Positions 7,417 through 15,867 of a stretch of 17,901 nt of DNA are shown piece by piece. The stretch is from UBA5738 sp964470995 (GTDB lineage Bacteria > Patescibacteriota > Minisyncoccia > Minisyncoccales > UBA5738): contig CAYYEP010000016.1 in assembly GCA_964470995.1 (NCBI GenBank), positions 1-17,901 on the forward strand. Direction: 5' to 3'. The notes under the pieces were generated by a model that was given only the letters and a program-made list of their open reading frames with translations, did not search any database and was not told the DNA's origin. Within the stretch, counting starts at the first letter, position 1; every line of letters starts with the position of its first letter. A program made the translations under genes and the position numbers.

Positions 7417-7994
7417 TGATGCTAATGAAAAAAAATTATAAGATAATTCTGGTAGTGGCGGGATTGGGGTTGGCGGTTACCGCCGTAATTTTTTTTCTTC
7501 GAACAACCTTGGAATTAAAAACGCTTACGGTGGCGCCGGAATGTGCTGTAAACTATGAATTTTTTACCGTTCGGGGTGATTCGTTGGCACCGCAGCTTGC
7601 GGATGGCCAACAAGTGAAACTATTCGTTGATTATTATAATTGCCATTCTCTTACTGTGGGTGATATGGTAGCCTATCATTGGGCCGGTAATCCGGATGCT
7701 CCTATTGCCAAGGTCGTTAAGGCGGTTGTCGGGGATCGCTGGCGGATGGAGTTAATTCCCGAAAAAAACGCTTATCAAGTTGAGGTCAATGGTCAATGGT
7801 TGGCAAATTCTGAAGGAATACTTTACCAAATTCCGGAGGAGAAGGCAAAAATGCTTTTAATTTATGCCGATTCTTATCCGGAAATTCCTGAAGGGACTTG
7901 TTTGATCTTGGGTAATATACCGGAGGGTTCCGATGATTCGGTGAGATTTGGTTTGGCGTCGCAGAAAAACATTGCCGGCAGAATCAGTCCTTAA
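7416..7994 (+). CDS. Signal peptidase I-like (S26 family) membrane protein
   Basis: 192 residues with one N-terminal membrane helix (about 9-28). Family boxes can be aligned. TVRGDSLAP (51-59) supplies catalytic Ser56 of the SxMxP box, with Leu replacing Met. KVVKAVVGD (99-107) supplies the general-base Lys102 of the KRVVGLPGD box. The C-terminal stretch from 164 (LILGNIPEGSDDS, then VRFG) matches the GDNRxNSxDSRxFG box but with GDN changed to GNI. Its ATG shares a base with the stop of the preceding surface protein (TAATG), so it may act on that protein or on neighbouring exported pilus proteins. It is not a PilD-type prepilin peptidase. In-frame ATGs at 7419 and 7425 are alternative starts. 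Confidence 0.8.
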   Translation: MMLMKKNYKIILVVAGLGLAVTAVIFFLRTTLELKTLTVAPECAVNYEFFTVRGDSLAPQLADGQQVKLFVDYYNCHSLTVGDMVAYHWAGNPDAPIAKVVKAVVGDRWRMELIPEKNAYQVEVNGQWLANSEGILYQIPEEKAKMLLIYADSYPEIPEGTCLILGNIPEGSDDSVRFGLASQKNIAGRISP

Positions 7995-8100
7995 AACCTA
8001 GCAAGAAATATCCTATATTACTAAGGCTATTTGTTTGTATGATGCGAGTCTGATGGTGATTGAGATTGGCGGATGACTTATTAGCGGAAAGGTGAAATAA

Positions 8101-8128
8101 AAATTCGCGATGGGAATCGCGGATTTTT
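8101..8128 (+). terminator. Terminator-like hairpin just before an SD site
   Basis: AAATTCGCGAT (8101-8111) pairs with ATCGCGGATTT (8116-8126; one G-T) around loop GGGA, followed by T bases to 8128. It lies about 106 bp after the S26-like gene and only 3 nt before the AGGAG ribosome site of the next gene. It can be the end of the upstream unit or an attenuator in the next gene's leader. Confidence 0.7.
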
Positions 8129-8145
8129 AGTAGGAGCAAAGCATT

Positions 8146-8979
8146 ATGCGTATTGATAAATTATCGGCGGGTAAATATAATGGAATTATGGAGGAGAATA
8201 AAAATCAAAATTATATTTCGCTTGTTGAAGCCGCCAAAATGTGTTCTTATTCGGAGCCTTATTTGCGGTTGCGCGCTCGAGCCGGAAAACTGAAGTCGGT
8301 TAAATTGGGCAAGAAATGGATGACTACGGCCGAGTGGTTGAGGGAATATGAGGCGCGCGTGGCGGCATGGCGCCAGGCGACCGAAGAGAAAAAAATTGTC
8401 TCGACGGCGGTTTTGGTGTCCGCGCCGGCGGAATTATCGGAAAATATGTCCGTGCCGGTTACGGTTGAGACGCAGGGGCCGGAAGCGATGGCCAAAGAAA
8501 TGAATGATTTTTCCCCGCGCCAACAACTGCAGAGTACGGTACGGGATTTAACCGATGAGGGCGATGATATGCCTGCCGTACCTTCCAGCCGGCCATTGGT
8601 GAGATTCGCTTCGGGTTCGGGCCAGGTTTTGCCGGTACCGCAGCAATCCAAAGACTTGGAGGCGGGGAACAGTGATTATTTGGTGTGGTTTGGGGCAATG
8701 ATTGCCGGCGCGATGAGCGCGTTGATGCTGGCGGTTATTGTTTCCGGAGGCAATACCGTGGCTGATATCGCCGCAACAGCGCAGAAATTTTCACAGGCTA
8801 ACGCGAACCAGGCGGCGATTTTACACGTTGGCGTGTCCGATGATGTTGCGACGGACAATTTGCAGGAAAGTAAAATCGGCGCAGAAGGTATCAAGAACCA
8901 ATTTTCCACCGACAGTTTAAAGAACTTTGTCGAAGAGGCGGCAAATTTTATCGATAATCTCGATATGCCGGGCTGGTAA
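8146..8979 (+). CDS. Membrane-tethered HTH DNA-binding protein
   Basis: 277 residues. The start at 8146 is supported by AGGAG at 8132-8136, 9 nt upstream, one of the few clear Shine-Dalgarno sites here. Residues 23-72 form an excisionase/MerR-like helix-turn-helix (SLVEAAKMCSYSEPYLRLRA, then the wing KSVKLGKKWMTTAEWL). A low-complexity, Pro- and Ser-rich linker (about 85-175) leads to one membrane helix (about 179-200). A 75-residue outside tail with Asn/Asp-rich helices follows. The topology is N-in with DNA binding inside, like membrane-bound regulators or RodZ-like scaffolds. It sits 46 bp before pilC, so it may regulate or organise pilus expression; that is inference. No close family recognised. 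Confidence 0.82.
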   Translation: MRIDKLSAGKYNGIMEENKNQNYISLVEAAKMCSYSEPYLRLRARAGKLKSVKLGKKWMTTAEWLREYEARVAAWRQATEEKKIVSTAVLVSAPAELSENMSVPVTVETQGPEAMAKEMNDFSPRQQLQSTVRDLTDEGDDMPAVPSSRPLVRFASGSGQVLPVPQQSKDLEAGNSDYLVWFGAMIAGAMSALMLAVIVSGGNTVADIAATAQKFSQANANQAAILHVGVSDDVATDNLQESKIGAEGIKNQFSTDSLKNFVEEAANFIDNLDMPGW

Positions 8980-9025
8980 TGGGGCAATGTTTGCGGCGCC
9001 GTAATGCGATAACTTGGATTTTTAA

Positions 9026-10237
9026 ATGACACAATTTTTCTTTGTTGCAAAATCGATTGATGGCGTCGAAAAGAAGGGTGTAAGCGAGGCCGAAGATGAA
9101 AATCAGTTGGCACACACCCTCCACCAAGAGGGTTTTGTTTTGGTAAAAGCCGTCCCGGCGGAAGGTAGGAAGAGGAGATTAGCGTTGCCGACGGTGTCGC
9201 TGGGAGTCAGCCTGAAAGATAAAATTTTTTTTATTAAAAATCTTCAAGTAATGGCGGCGGCGGGGCTTTCTCTTCCCCGCGCGATTGGAATATTAGCCGA
9301 TCAGACCGAGAACAGGATTTTTCGCAAGGCGTTGAATAATGCAAAAGACAGTATTATCCGCGGCGAGAATTTCTCGGCGGCGCTGGAGAGATATCCGGCG
9401 ATTTTCTCCGATTTTTTGCGCAGTATGATCAGGGTGGGAGAAGAAACAGGAACGCTGGAGAATGTTTTGTCGATATCGGTGGCGCAAATGGAAAAGGATT
9501 ACAACCTGCGGGCGAAGGTTAAGGGCGCGATGGTTTATCCATCGGTGATTCTGGTTGCGATGATGGGCATCGGGATGCTGATGCTGGCCACGGTGGTTCC
9601 CCAGCTGGCTGCGACTTTTGAGGATCTGCATGCGGAATTGCCGATGTCAACGCAATTTGTGATCGCGGCGGGTAAATTCGTTCAAAGTTATTGGTGGCTG
9701 GTGCTGATTGTAATTATTGCTATTACTGGGGCAATAATGCGCATTTTGAAAACTAAGTGGGGGAAAAAAGCGGCGGATGACGCGGCGTTAAAATTTCCCG
9801 CGCTAAATACAATTGTGCGCAATGTGAATACCGCATATACTTTGAGGAATTTGTCCGCGCTTATCGGTGCCGGAATATCTTTGCCCCGGGCGTTGGAGAT
9901 TACCGCGGGGACGGTGAGTAACGTCAATTACGCGCTGGCATTAAATGATATCAAGGAGCGGGTCAAAAAGGGAGATAAATTTTCGGCGGCGATTAAGGAT
10001 TATTCAAAAATATATCCAGCAACCGCGGTTCAGATGATTGCCGTCGGCGAAGAAACCGGAGAGACCAGCAATATACTTTTAAAATTGGCGGATTTTTACG
10101 AGACCGAAGTCGACGAAGAAACCAAAAATTTCGCGTCCATTATTGAGCCGATGCTGATGATTGTTATTGGCATTGTGGTTGGATTTTTTGCAATGTCGAT
10201 GATGCAACCAATGTATTCGATGTTGGATAGCGTTTGA
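9026..10237 (+). CDS. pilC: Type IV pilus platform protein PilC (GspF family)
   Basis: Inner-membrane platform that PilB acts on during pilus assembly. At 403 residues it has the usual family length. It carries two homologous T2SSF domains, each with the motif VGEETG (137-142 and 340-345) and a preceding LSLPRA or ISLPRAL stretch. Membrane helices are at about 170-192, 221-240 and 372-393, the last inside the conserved EPMLMIVIG region. The start follows a T/A-rich run without a Shine-Dalgarno site. The next gene starts 7 bp after its stop. Confidence 0.96.
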   Translation: MTQFFFVAKSIDGVEKKGVSEAEDENQLAHTLHQEGFVLVKAVPAEGRKRRLALPTVSLGVSLKDKIFFIKNLQVMAAAGLSLPRAIGILADQTENRIFRKALNNAKDSIIRGENFSAALERYPAIFSDFLRSMIRVGEETGTLENVLSISVAQMEKDYNLRAKVKGAMVYPSVILVAMMGIGMLMLATVVPQLAATFEDLHAELPMSTQFVIAAGKFVQSYWWLVLIVIIAITGAIMRILKTKWGKKAADDAALKFPALNTIVRNVNTAYTLRNLSALIGAGISLPRALEITAGTVSNVNYALALNDIKERVKKGDKFSAAIKDYSKIYPATAVQMIAVGEETGETSNILLKLADFYETEVDEETKNFASIIEPMLMIVIGIVVGFFAMSMMQPMYSMLDSV

Positions 10238-10244
10238 TAAAAAA

Positions 10245-12005
10245 ATGCCGGGCCTAATCAAATTCGACGATCGCCGCGGATTTACTCTCGTGGAGGCGCT
10301 GGTCGGGACGACACTGACGGTGATCGTGTTTTTGGGTATGCTGGGCGCGTACCGATTGGCGTTGAAGGTGGTTAATTTATCCAAGAACAAGGTAACGGCG
10401 ACTTCTGTTGCCAATTCTAAAATAGAAGCGATCCGTAATTTGTCTTACGGCTCGGTGGGAACGGTGGGGGCGTCTCTTCCTGAAGCGTCGGGCATTCTGG
10501 ATCCGGTAGAAATTCAAACTTTGAACAATACGGAATTCACTATTACCACGTCGGTTCGATATGTGATCGACGATGCCGATGGCACCGGCGGGGATGATAG
10601 CTGTGATTGGGATTATAAAAAAGTCGATATTGCGGTTACTTGGGGGGGGACTTATCCGGGTGGCGTAGATATTTCGACCGAAGTTGCTCCGAAAACTTTG
10701 GTTCAGGAGATTGAATCGTGCGTGTCCCAGCCCGGCGGAGTGCTCAAAGTCGCGGTTTTCGATGCGGGGGGGGTGGCAGTGCCATCGCCTACGATAGAAA
10801 TCTATGATCAAGCGGGAAGCGCTTTGTTTGATTCGGCAATACCTTCGGACGGGATATATGAATTTGCGCTTGAAGCCGGGACATACCGGGTGGAGGTTTC
10901 CAAAAGTTCCTATGTGCCGGCACGGACATACGGTTCAACCGAGGTGGCGGTGCCGGACAGTCCTAATCCGTCGGTGTTGCAGGGATATATGACGTCGGTG
11001 AGCCTTTTGGTGGATGAGGTGGCGGCGCTATCCGTAGATAGCATATCGCCGACAGGACAGGATTATTTTGCCGATCCGTTTAATGACGCGACCCATATTT
11101 CCGATTCCGATGGCATACAGGTTGCGGCGGGGTCGTTAATGTTGGCAGGTCCAGTTTATCCTGATAGCGGTTGGGCGATTTCGGAGGCGGTGGCGCCGGT
11201 TGATATTGTGGCCTGGGACGAGCTTATGTTCGATGATGTGGTTCCGGCAGGATCCGGAGCGAATTACCAGTTAATGTATTATAACGGTATCAGCTGGAGC
11301 TTGATACCGGATACTGATCTGGCCGGAAATAGCGCCGGGTTTTCCGATTCGCCGGTTAATTTGGCGATTATCGATAAAAATGTTTATGCGCAGCTGAAAT
11401 TGAGGGTTAATTTAACAACGACGGATCCGAATTTTACGCCGTCGGTTCAGGGGTGGGAAGTTTCTTGGACGACTAGTACCGGGGTGGCGGTTGGCGGAGC
11501 GGTTTTTCATGTTCGGGGAAGCAAAACGATTGGCGAGGATAGTTTGGGAGGCCCGGTTTATAAATACGACCAGGATATTACTCTTGATGCCGCGGGGCAT
11601 TATGATATTGCCGATGTTGATGGCGATACCTATACTTTCAGTATTGAAGCGACCAGCAGTATGGCTTTAATCGCTACGGATCCCAGTCCTCAGCCGATAA
11701 GCGTTGATCCGGGCGGATCAGCGGCGGTAAAGCTTTTTTTAAAGGCGCAGAACGCGTTGCTGGTTACGGTACAAAACGATGCGACTCTGGAAAAGGTTTT
11801 TTCCGCGGCGGTGAGAATTTATAATACATCATTGGGTTACGATAAAATTGCGTATACCAACAGCGGCGGCCAGTTATATTTCGCGCCGTTGGAGGCGGGT
11901 ATTTATGATGTAGAAATTATGGTTGCCGGATATAACAACTATTTCGGAACGGCCGTTGTCTCGGGTGAGAGCAGCGAAATTATTTTAATTGATCAAATAG
12001 AATAG
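10245..12005 (+). CDS. Large prepilin-like protein with Ig-like domains
   Basis: 586 residues. A prepilin (type III) signal is present: RRG|FTLVE, with cleavage after G12, Phe at +1 and Glu at +5, followed by a hydrophobic helix to about 36. The body is much larger than a normal pilin. It has a pseudopilin-like region (40-160), then a carboxypeptidase-regulatory-like beta domain (about 164-235, with 'AGTYRVEVSKSSYVPARTYG'), a middle beta-rich segment (270-410), a second such domain (412-500) and a third (503-580, AGIYDVEIMVAGY). It is a likely minor pilin carrying an adhesin-type stalk. It starts 7 bp after pilC and ends 8 bp before the next prepilin gene, so it is in one operon. PilV is the nearest named counterpart, but the identity is too low to assign. 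Confidence 0.87.
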   Translation: MPGLIKFDDRRGFTLVEALVGTTLTVIVFLGMLGAYRLALKVVNLSKNKVTATSVANSKIEAIRNLSYGSVGTVGASLPEASGILDPVEIQTLNNTEFTITTSVRYVIDDADGTGGDDSCDWDYKKVDIAVTWGGTYPGGVDISTEVAPKTLVQEIESCVSQPGGVLKVAVFDAGGVAVPSPTIEIYDQAGSALFDSAIPSDGIYEFALEAGTYRVEVSKSSYVPARTYGSTEVAVPDSPNPSVLQGYMTSVSLLVDEVAALSVDSISPTGQDYFADPFNDATHISDSDGIQVAAGSLMLAGPVYPDSGWAISEAVAPVDIVAWDELMFDDVVPAGSGANYQLMYYNGISWSLIPDTDLAGNSAGFSDSPVNLAIIDKNVYAQLKLRVNLTTTDPNFTPSVQGWEVSWTTSTGVAVGGAVFHVRGSKTIGEDSLGGPVYKYDQDITLDAAGHYDIADVDGDTYTFSIEATSSMALIATDPSPQPISVDPGGSAAVKLFLKAQNALLVTVQNDATLEKVFSAAVRIYNTSLGYDKIAYTNSGGQLYFAPLEAGIYDVEIMVAGYNNYFGTAVVSGESSEIILIDQIE

Positions 12006-12013
12006 GCTAAAAT

Positions 12014-13018
12014 ATGATCAAAATTCCGGCTGCGGCAAATTACGGAAAAACGATAGGATTCACGCTGATCGAAACGATTGTAGTTATTTTTGTTTTTGCG
12101 ATGATAATGGGCGTGGTGGCAACATCGATTGTGATGCTTTACCGTACCGGAGGCTATATCACCGATCAGGCGGTGGCAATCGATGAGGCGCGCCGGGGCG
12201 TGGATATAATGACTGAAGAAATAAGAAAGGCCAGTTATGGGGAGGATGGTTCATATCCGATAGAATCCGCTGCAAGCAAGGAATTTATTTTTTACAGCGA
12301 TATCGACAATGACGGCGAGATCGAGAGGGTGCGTTATTATTTGGCGACGGTAAACACGGGCAGCGGATTGGATGAATGTGTGACGACTTCAAGAGGCGGT
12401 TCTTGCAGCGCGATTTTTAGCGGTTTTTTAACGGGCGAATTGAAGAACGCGCAAGTGGTAGTGTCTACCGAGGGGTATTACGGAAATTCGAGCCGGTACT
12501 CCGATCTTTATGTTGATGGAAATAAAATCGATACTTTGTGCGCCAGCGGCTGTACTCAATGTGCCGGTACTTGGCAGGGAACCGAAACCTACGATATAAC
12601 CTCATATGCGGAAGACGGAGTGGTTCAGCTGATGATGGACAGCAGTAATAATGTGAGGAATTTATGCTCATGGCAGACTTCGAATCACGCGATGAAGGCG
12701 AAATTCGCTTTTTCTTGGGTGGAGGAGGTTCCGGATTCAGGAAATGAACTGCGCAAGGGAGTGATCGATCCGACGGGTTCGCCAGCGATTTATCCCGAGA
12801 CCAATGAGGTTTCGACGATTATTACTTCATACGTGCGCAATGCGCCGCCGATATTTACTTATTATGACAGCGAAGGCAAACATATCACCAGTGATCCGTC
12901 GATACTTACCGATACCAAGATGATGAGGCTTTTTATGGTGATTAATGTTGATATGAACCGCGCGCCGGGAGATTACGACCTGGAACAGTACGTGCAATTG
13001 AGAAATCTTAAAGAATAG
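12014..13018 (+). CDS. Prepilin-like protein (PilW/GspJ type)
   Basis: 334 residues. The N-terminus has TIG|FTLIE (cleavage after G15, Glu at +5) and a hydrophobic helix to about 40, then a DQAVAIDEARRGVDIMTEEI stretch and IRKASYGED typical of PilW/GspJ minor pseudopilins. The body is beta-rich with Cys clusters (LCASGCTQCAGTW, about residues 175-187) that look disulfide-bonded outside the cell, and it ends in a TTD-like VQLRNLK. It lies between two other pilus-like genes with 8-bp and 12-bp gaps. The start follows GGCTAAAAT rather than a Shine-Dalgarno site, as in the next gene. Confidence 0.85.
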   Translation: MIKIPAAANYGKTIGFTLIETIVVIFVFAMIMGVVATSIVMLYRTGGYITDQAVAIDEARRGVDIMTEEIRKASYGEDGSYPIESAASKEFIFYSDIDNDGEIERVRYYLATVNTGSGLDECVTTSRGGSCSAIFSGFLTGELKNAQVVVSTEGYYGNSSRYSDLYVDGNKIDTLCASGCTQCAGTWQGTETYDITSYAEDGVVQLMMDSSNNVRNLCSWQTSNHAMKAKFAFSWVEEVPDSGNELRKGVIDPTGSPAIYPETNEVSTIITSYVRNAPPIFTYYDSEGKHITSDPSILTDTKMMRLFMVINVDMNRAPGDYDLEQYVQLRNLKE

Positions 13019-13030
13019 CTGGCTAAAAAT

Positions 13031-14470
13031 ATGCAAGGAAAGCAAAAAAAACGGGAGAGAGGTTTTATAGTCACTTATGTGTTGGTTTTTGCCGCGATAT
13101 TTTTGATGATTCTTTCGGGTATATTGGGGTATATTTTGCTTCAGCTGCGCCAGTCGGAACAAAAGCTGGCTTGGAATTTGGCGCTGGATATTGCCGAGGC
13201 GGGAATTGATCGTTATCAATGGTGTTTGAATAATAGCATTGAGGATGATTGCTTGGGAGAGAAGGATTATTATGATATTGAGGGGCGGTTGGTTGGGGCT
13301 TATTCGATTGAAATGGATTCGACTATGGTTTGCGGCCAGACGACTCAGCATCAGATAATTTCGACCGGATGGACCAGTGATTATCCTTCGATGCAGCGGA
13401 AAATAGAAGTTTATTACGGCCGAAAATCGATTGCTGAGTTTGCTTATATTCTTAATAGCAGTGTGTGGATTGGGAGCGATCACGAGATAAACGGGCCTTA
13501 TCATTCAAATGGCGGCATCCGAATGGATGGTATTAACCAGTCGCTGTTGACCAGCGCGGCAATGCTAGATGATAAAGGAGAATGGGTGTGTACCGATTCA
13601 TTTGGTTGTGATCCGTGTCCGACTTCACGCGGTTGCCGGGTTTCCGGAGGCGATTGTATTTGTCCAGGGGTGTTTACGACGACATCAAATCCGACGATCA
13701 GCTTGTTCAAATATCCGGTTCCGCCATTTGATTTTAATGCCATTACTATGGATTTAGTCGAGATCAAAGATAAAGCGCAGAACGGCGGCGGACTTTATTT
13801 CCCGGTATCGACGAATATTATTCCCGGAAGCAAGGGGTACCATTTAAAATTCTTAAATACGGGCAGGGTGCAAGTTTATGCGGTTATGGCGTTGCAACAA
13901 ACCAGCGCTTACAGCGATGAAGAAGATTGGCATTTTGACCGTTTTACGATCAACAACGAGTCGCTTTACGGAACTTATACGATTCCGGAAGATTGTTCGG
14001 TTATTTATTTGGAGGATAATGCGTGGGTAGAGGGAACGGTAAAAGGAAAAGTAATTGTCGTGTCGGCAAATTTGGTGGATAACAACGTGGATACAAGCAT
14101 CGTTTTGCCGGCAAATATTACTTATGCGAGCGGCGGCGATACGGATGGACTTGCGATACTTGCCGAGGAAAATGTATTGATCGGGCCGCAGTCGCCTAAT
14201 GACATGGAATTGCATGCAATAATCGTGGCGCAAAAAGGAAGATTCGGCCGTAATCATTATACCGGGAATTACCGCAATTCCTTGGAAATTTACGGATCAA
14301 TAATCAGCAACGGCAGAGTCGGTACCCAGTGGACGAGCGGCGGCGTTATGATATCGGGTTATGCCCAGAGGGAAACTTATTTCGACCAAAACCAGGTTTA
14401 CAGCCCGCCGCCGTTTATCGCCAGTATGAGCGACGATTATAAAATTGTAAGCTGGCGGGAGATAGATTAA
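13031..14470 (+). CDS. PilX-like pilus-associated protein without Glu5
   Basis: 479 residues. A basic N-terminus (KKRERG) is followed by a 25-residue hydrophobic helix (12-38). It resembles PilX-type N-termini in place and order but has Tyr at the +5 position instead of the Glu of true prepilins, so the site after G11 may not be a classic prepilin peptidase substrate. An amphipathic helix (LRQSEQKLAWNLALDIAEAG) follows, as in PilX family proteins. The large C-terminal body has a Cys-rich insert (about 187-213) and a parallel-beta-like region with repeated short strands (about 310-440) that resembles polymer-forming surface proteins. It is the last gene of the pilC/prepilin block. Confidence 0.8.
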   Translation: MQGKQKKRERGFIVTYVLVFAAIFLMILSGILGYILLQLRQSEQKLAWNLALDIAEAGIDRYQWCLNNSIEDDCLGEKDYYDIEGRLVGAYSIEMDSTMVCGQTTQHQIISTGWTSDYPSMQRKIEVYYGRKSIAEFAYILNSSVWIGSDHEINGPYHSNGGIRMDGINQSLLTSAAMLDDKGEWVCTDSFGCDPCPTSRGCRVSGGDCICPGVFTTTSNPTISLFKYPVPPFDFNAITMDLVEIKDKAQNGGGLYFPVSTNIIPGSKGYHLKFLNTGRVQVYAVMALQQTSAYSDEEDWHFDRFTINNESLYGTYTIPEDCSVIYLEDNAWVEGTVKGKVIVVSANLVDNNVDTSIVLPANITYASGGDTDGLAILAEENVLIGPQSPNDMELHAIIVAQKGRFGRNHYTGNYRNSLEIYGSIISNGRVGTQWTSGGVMISGYAQRETYFDQNQVYSPPPFIASMSDDYKIVSWREID

Positions 14471-14595
14471 AATATACTTAAAGCCAAGTCTTGGGATTAT
14501 TTTTGATTTTTTTATTAATAGGTTTGTTTTGTGAATATCTATTACCGCATTTTTTAAAATTGCTACTAACAAAGCAGGTCTAACCGTATTTTTAC
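14471..14595 (+). other. Intergenic region before pilM
   Basis: 125 bp, T-rich, with no gene. A weak CCAA-GTC-TTGG hairpin (14485-14495) before a T-rich stretch may be a poor terminator. TTGGGA (14491-14496) and TATTAA (14513-14518), spacer 16 bp, is a weak promoter candidate for pilMNO. Both are low confidence. Confidence 0.3.
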
Positions 14596-15858
14596 ATGGT
14601 GGAAATTTTGGGTTTGTCCAACGATTCTTTCGGATTGGAAATAACAGATGTTTCGGTCAGAGCGATGAAACTGAAACGTTGCGGTAAAAATGTCCGCGTT
14701 GTTTCGGTAGGCGTAGCGGCGATTCCGGATGGTGCGATGAAGGCTGGTGATATTAAAGACGAGCAAAAGCTGGTTGTGGCGATTAAGGAGGCGGTTGGCA
14801 AGGCGGCCGGAAGAAAAATAAAGACCAAACGTGTTGTGGTGTCCTTGCCGGAAAATAAGGCTTTTTTGCAGGTGATAAAGATGCCCCAGCTCAAAAATGA
14901 GGATTTGCGCGCGGCGGTAATTTTTGAGGCGGAAAACTATATTCCGCTGCCGCTGGAGAAAGTTTACCTTGATTTTGAAAAAGTCAGGGATGCTTTGCCG
15001 GACAATAACTCTAATTGCGAAGTATTGATTGCCGCTATGCCGCGGATTCCGGTTGATGCCTTGTTGCAGGCCATTACCAAGAGCGGTTTGGTGCCGGTGG
15101 CGATGGAGCTTGAGTCGGGAGCGATTTATCGGGCCTTATCGTTTGATCGCGACCTTGAATCGCCAGCGGTGATGATTCATATCGGCGATGCCAAAACCAA
15201 TATACTTATTTACGCGGATAATATGTTGCGGTTCACATTTTCTATTCCGATATCGAACCGGTTTTTTTTAGAAATTATTTCAAAAAACGTTGGCGTTGAT
15301 ATGGCGAGGGCTAACGAATTAAAAAGGGAGCGGGGGATAGAACAACTCACAGAAGAAGACTACGGTTCTGAAGTGAAAACCGATAACGACCGGGAGAAGA
15401 TAATGAAGATAGCCCGCCAAGAGGAAGATTACGAAAAAGAAAAAATTTTTGAAGCATTGATGCCGGGTTTGGTGGATTTTGTCCAGCAGATAAAAAAATG
15501 CGTAACCTATTACCAAACTCATTACAGTGGAAGGAGCGCCGCCAAAGAAAGCATTGAGAAAATAGTGATTTGCGGCAGCGGATCGGATTTGAAAGGAATT
15601 GACAAGTTTATTTCGATGAAAATGAATACGCCTGTCGAGAAGGCGAAGTTAAAGGTTGACAAGGATATTTTGGGGGCGTCGGGACAGGATAGTAGCATAT
15701 GTTGCGAACCGGGCGGGTTTGCGGTTGTTTTTGGACTGGCGCTAAGGTCGCTGGCGCTGGAGGGTAACGTGAAAGCCGAATTATCCAAAAATAAAAGGAC
15801 GGTAAGGATACCTAAACCGCCTGTATCCCAAAGGCGTTTGGCCGTAAAAAGAGATTAG
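14596..15858 (+). CDS. pilM: Type IV pilus biogenesis protein PilM
   Basis: Cytoplasmic actin-like ATPase-fold protein that binds the N-terminal peptide of PilN and links the motor to the membrane complex. 420 residues. It has an N-terminal GLSNDSFGLEITDVSVRAMK segment equivalent to the IGIDIG-type phosphate loop, followed by the AAVIFEAENYIPLPLEKVYL region typical of PilM. A second phosphate-like loop is HIGDAKTNILIYADN (about 195-209), and an adenosine-type motif IVICGSGSDLKGI follows near 317-329. A charged helix insert (about 235-285) and a basic C-terminal tail are additions. The first loop has Asn-Asp in place of the usual Gly-Thr/Ser, so nucleotide binding should be tested. pilN follows 9 bp later. 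Confidence 0.93.
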   Translation: MVEILGLSNDSFGLEITDVSVRAMKLKRCGKNVRVVSVGVAAIPDGAMKAGDIKDEQKLVVAIKEAVGKAAGRKIKTKRVVVSLPENKAFLQVIKMPQLKNEDLRAAVIFEAENYIPLPLEKVYLDFEKVRDALPDNNSNCEVLIAAMPRIPVDALLQAITKSGLVPVAMELESGAIYRALSFDRDLESPAVMIHIGDAKTNILIYADNMLRFTFSIPISNRFFLEIISKNVGVDMARANELKRERGIEQLTEEDYGSEVKTDNDREKIMKIARQEEDYEKEKIFEALMPGLVDFVQQIKKCVTYYQTHYSGRSAAKESIEKIVICGSGSDLKGIDKFISMKMNTPVEKAKLKVDKDILGASGQDSSICCEPGGFAVVFGLALRSLALEGNVKAELSKNKRTVRIPKPPVSQRRLAVKRD

Positions 15859-15867
15859 CAATAGCCA

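Noticed and set aside
12827..13504. Long minus-strand open frame of 225 residues
   Set aside because: It lies opposite two well-supported pilus genes and shows no recognisable domain; a shadow of codon bias.
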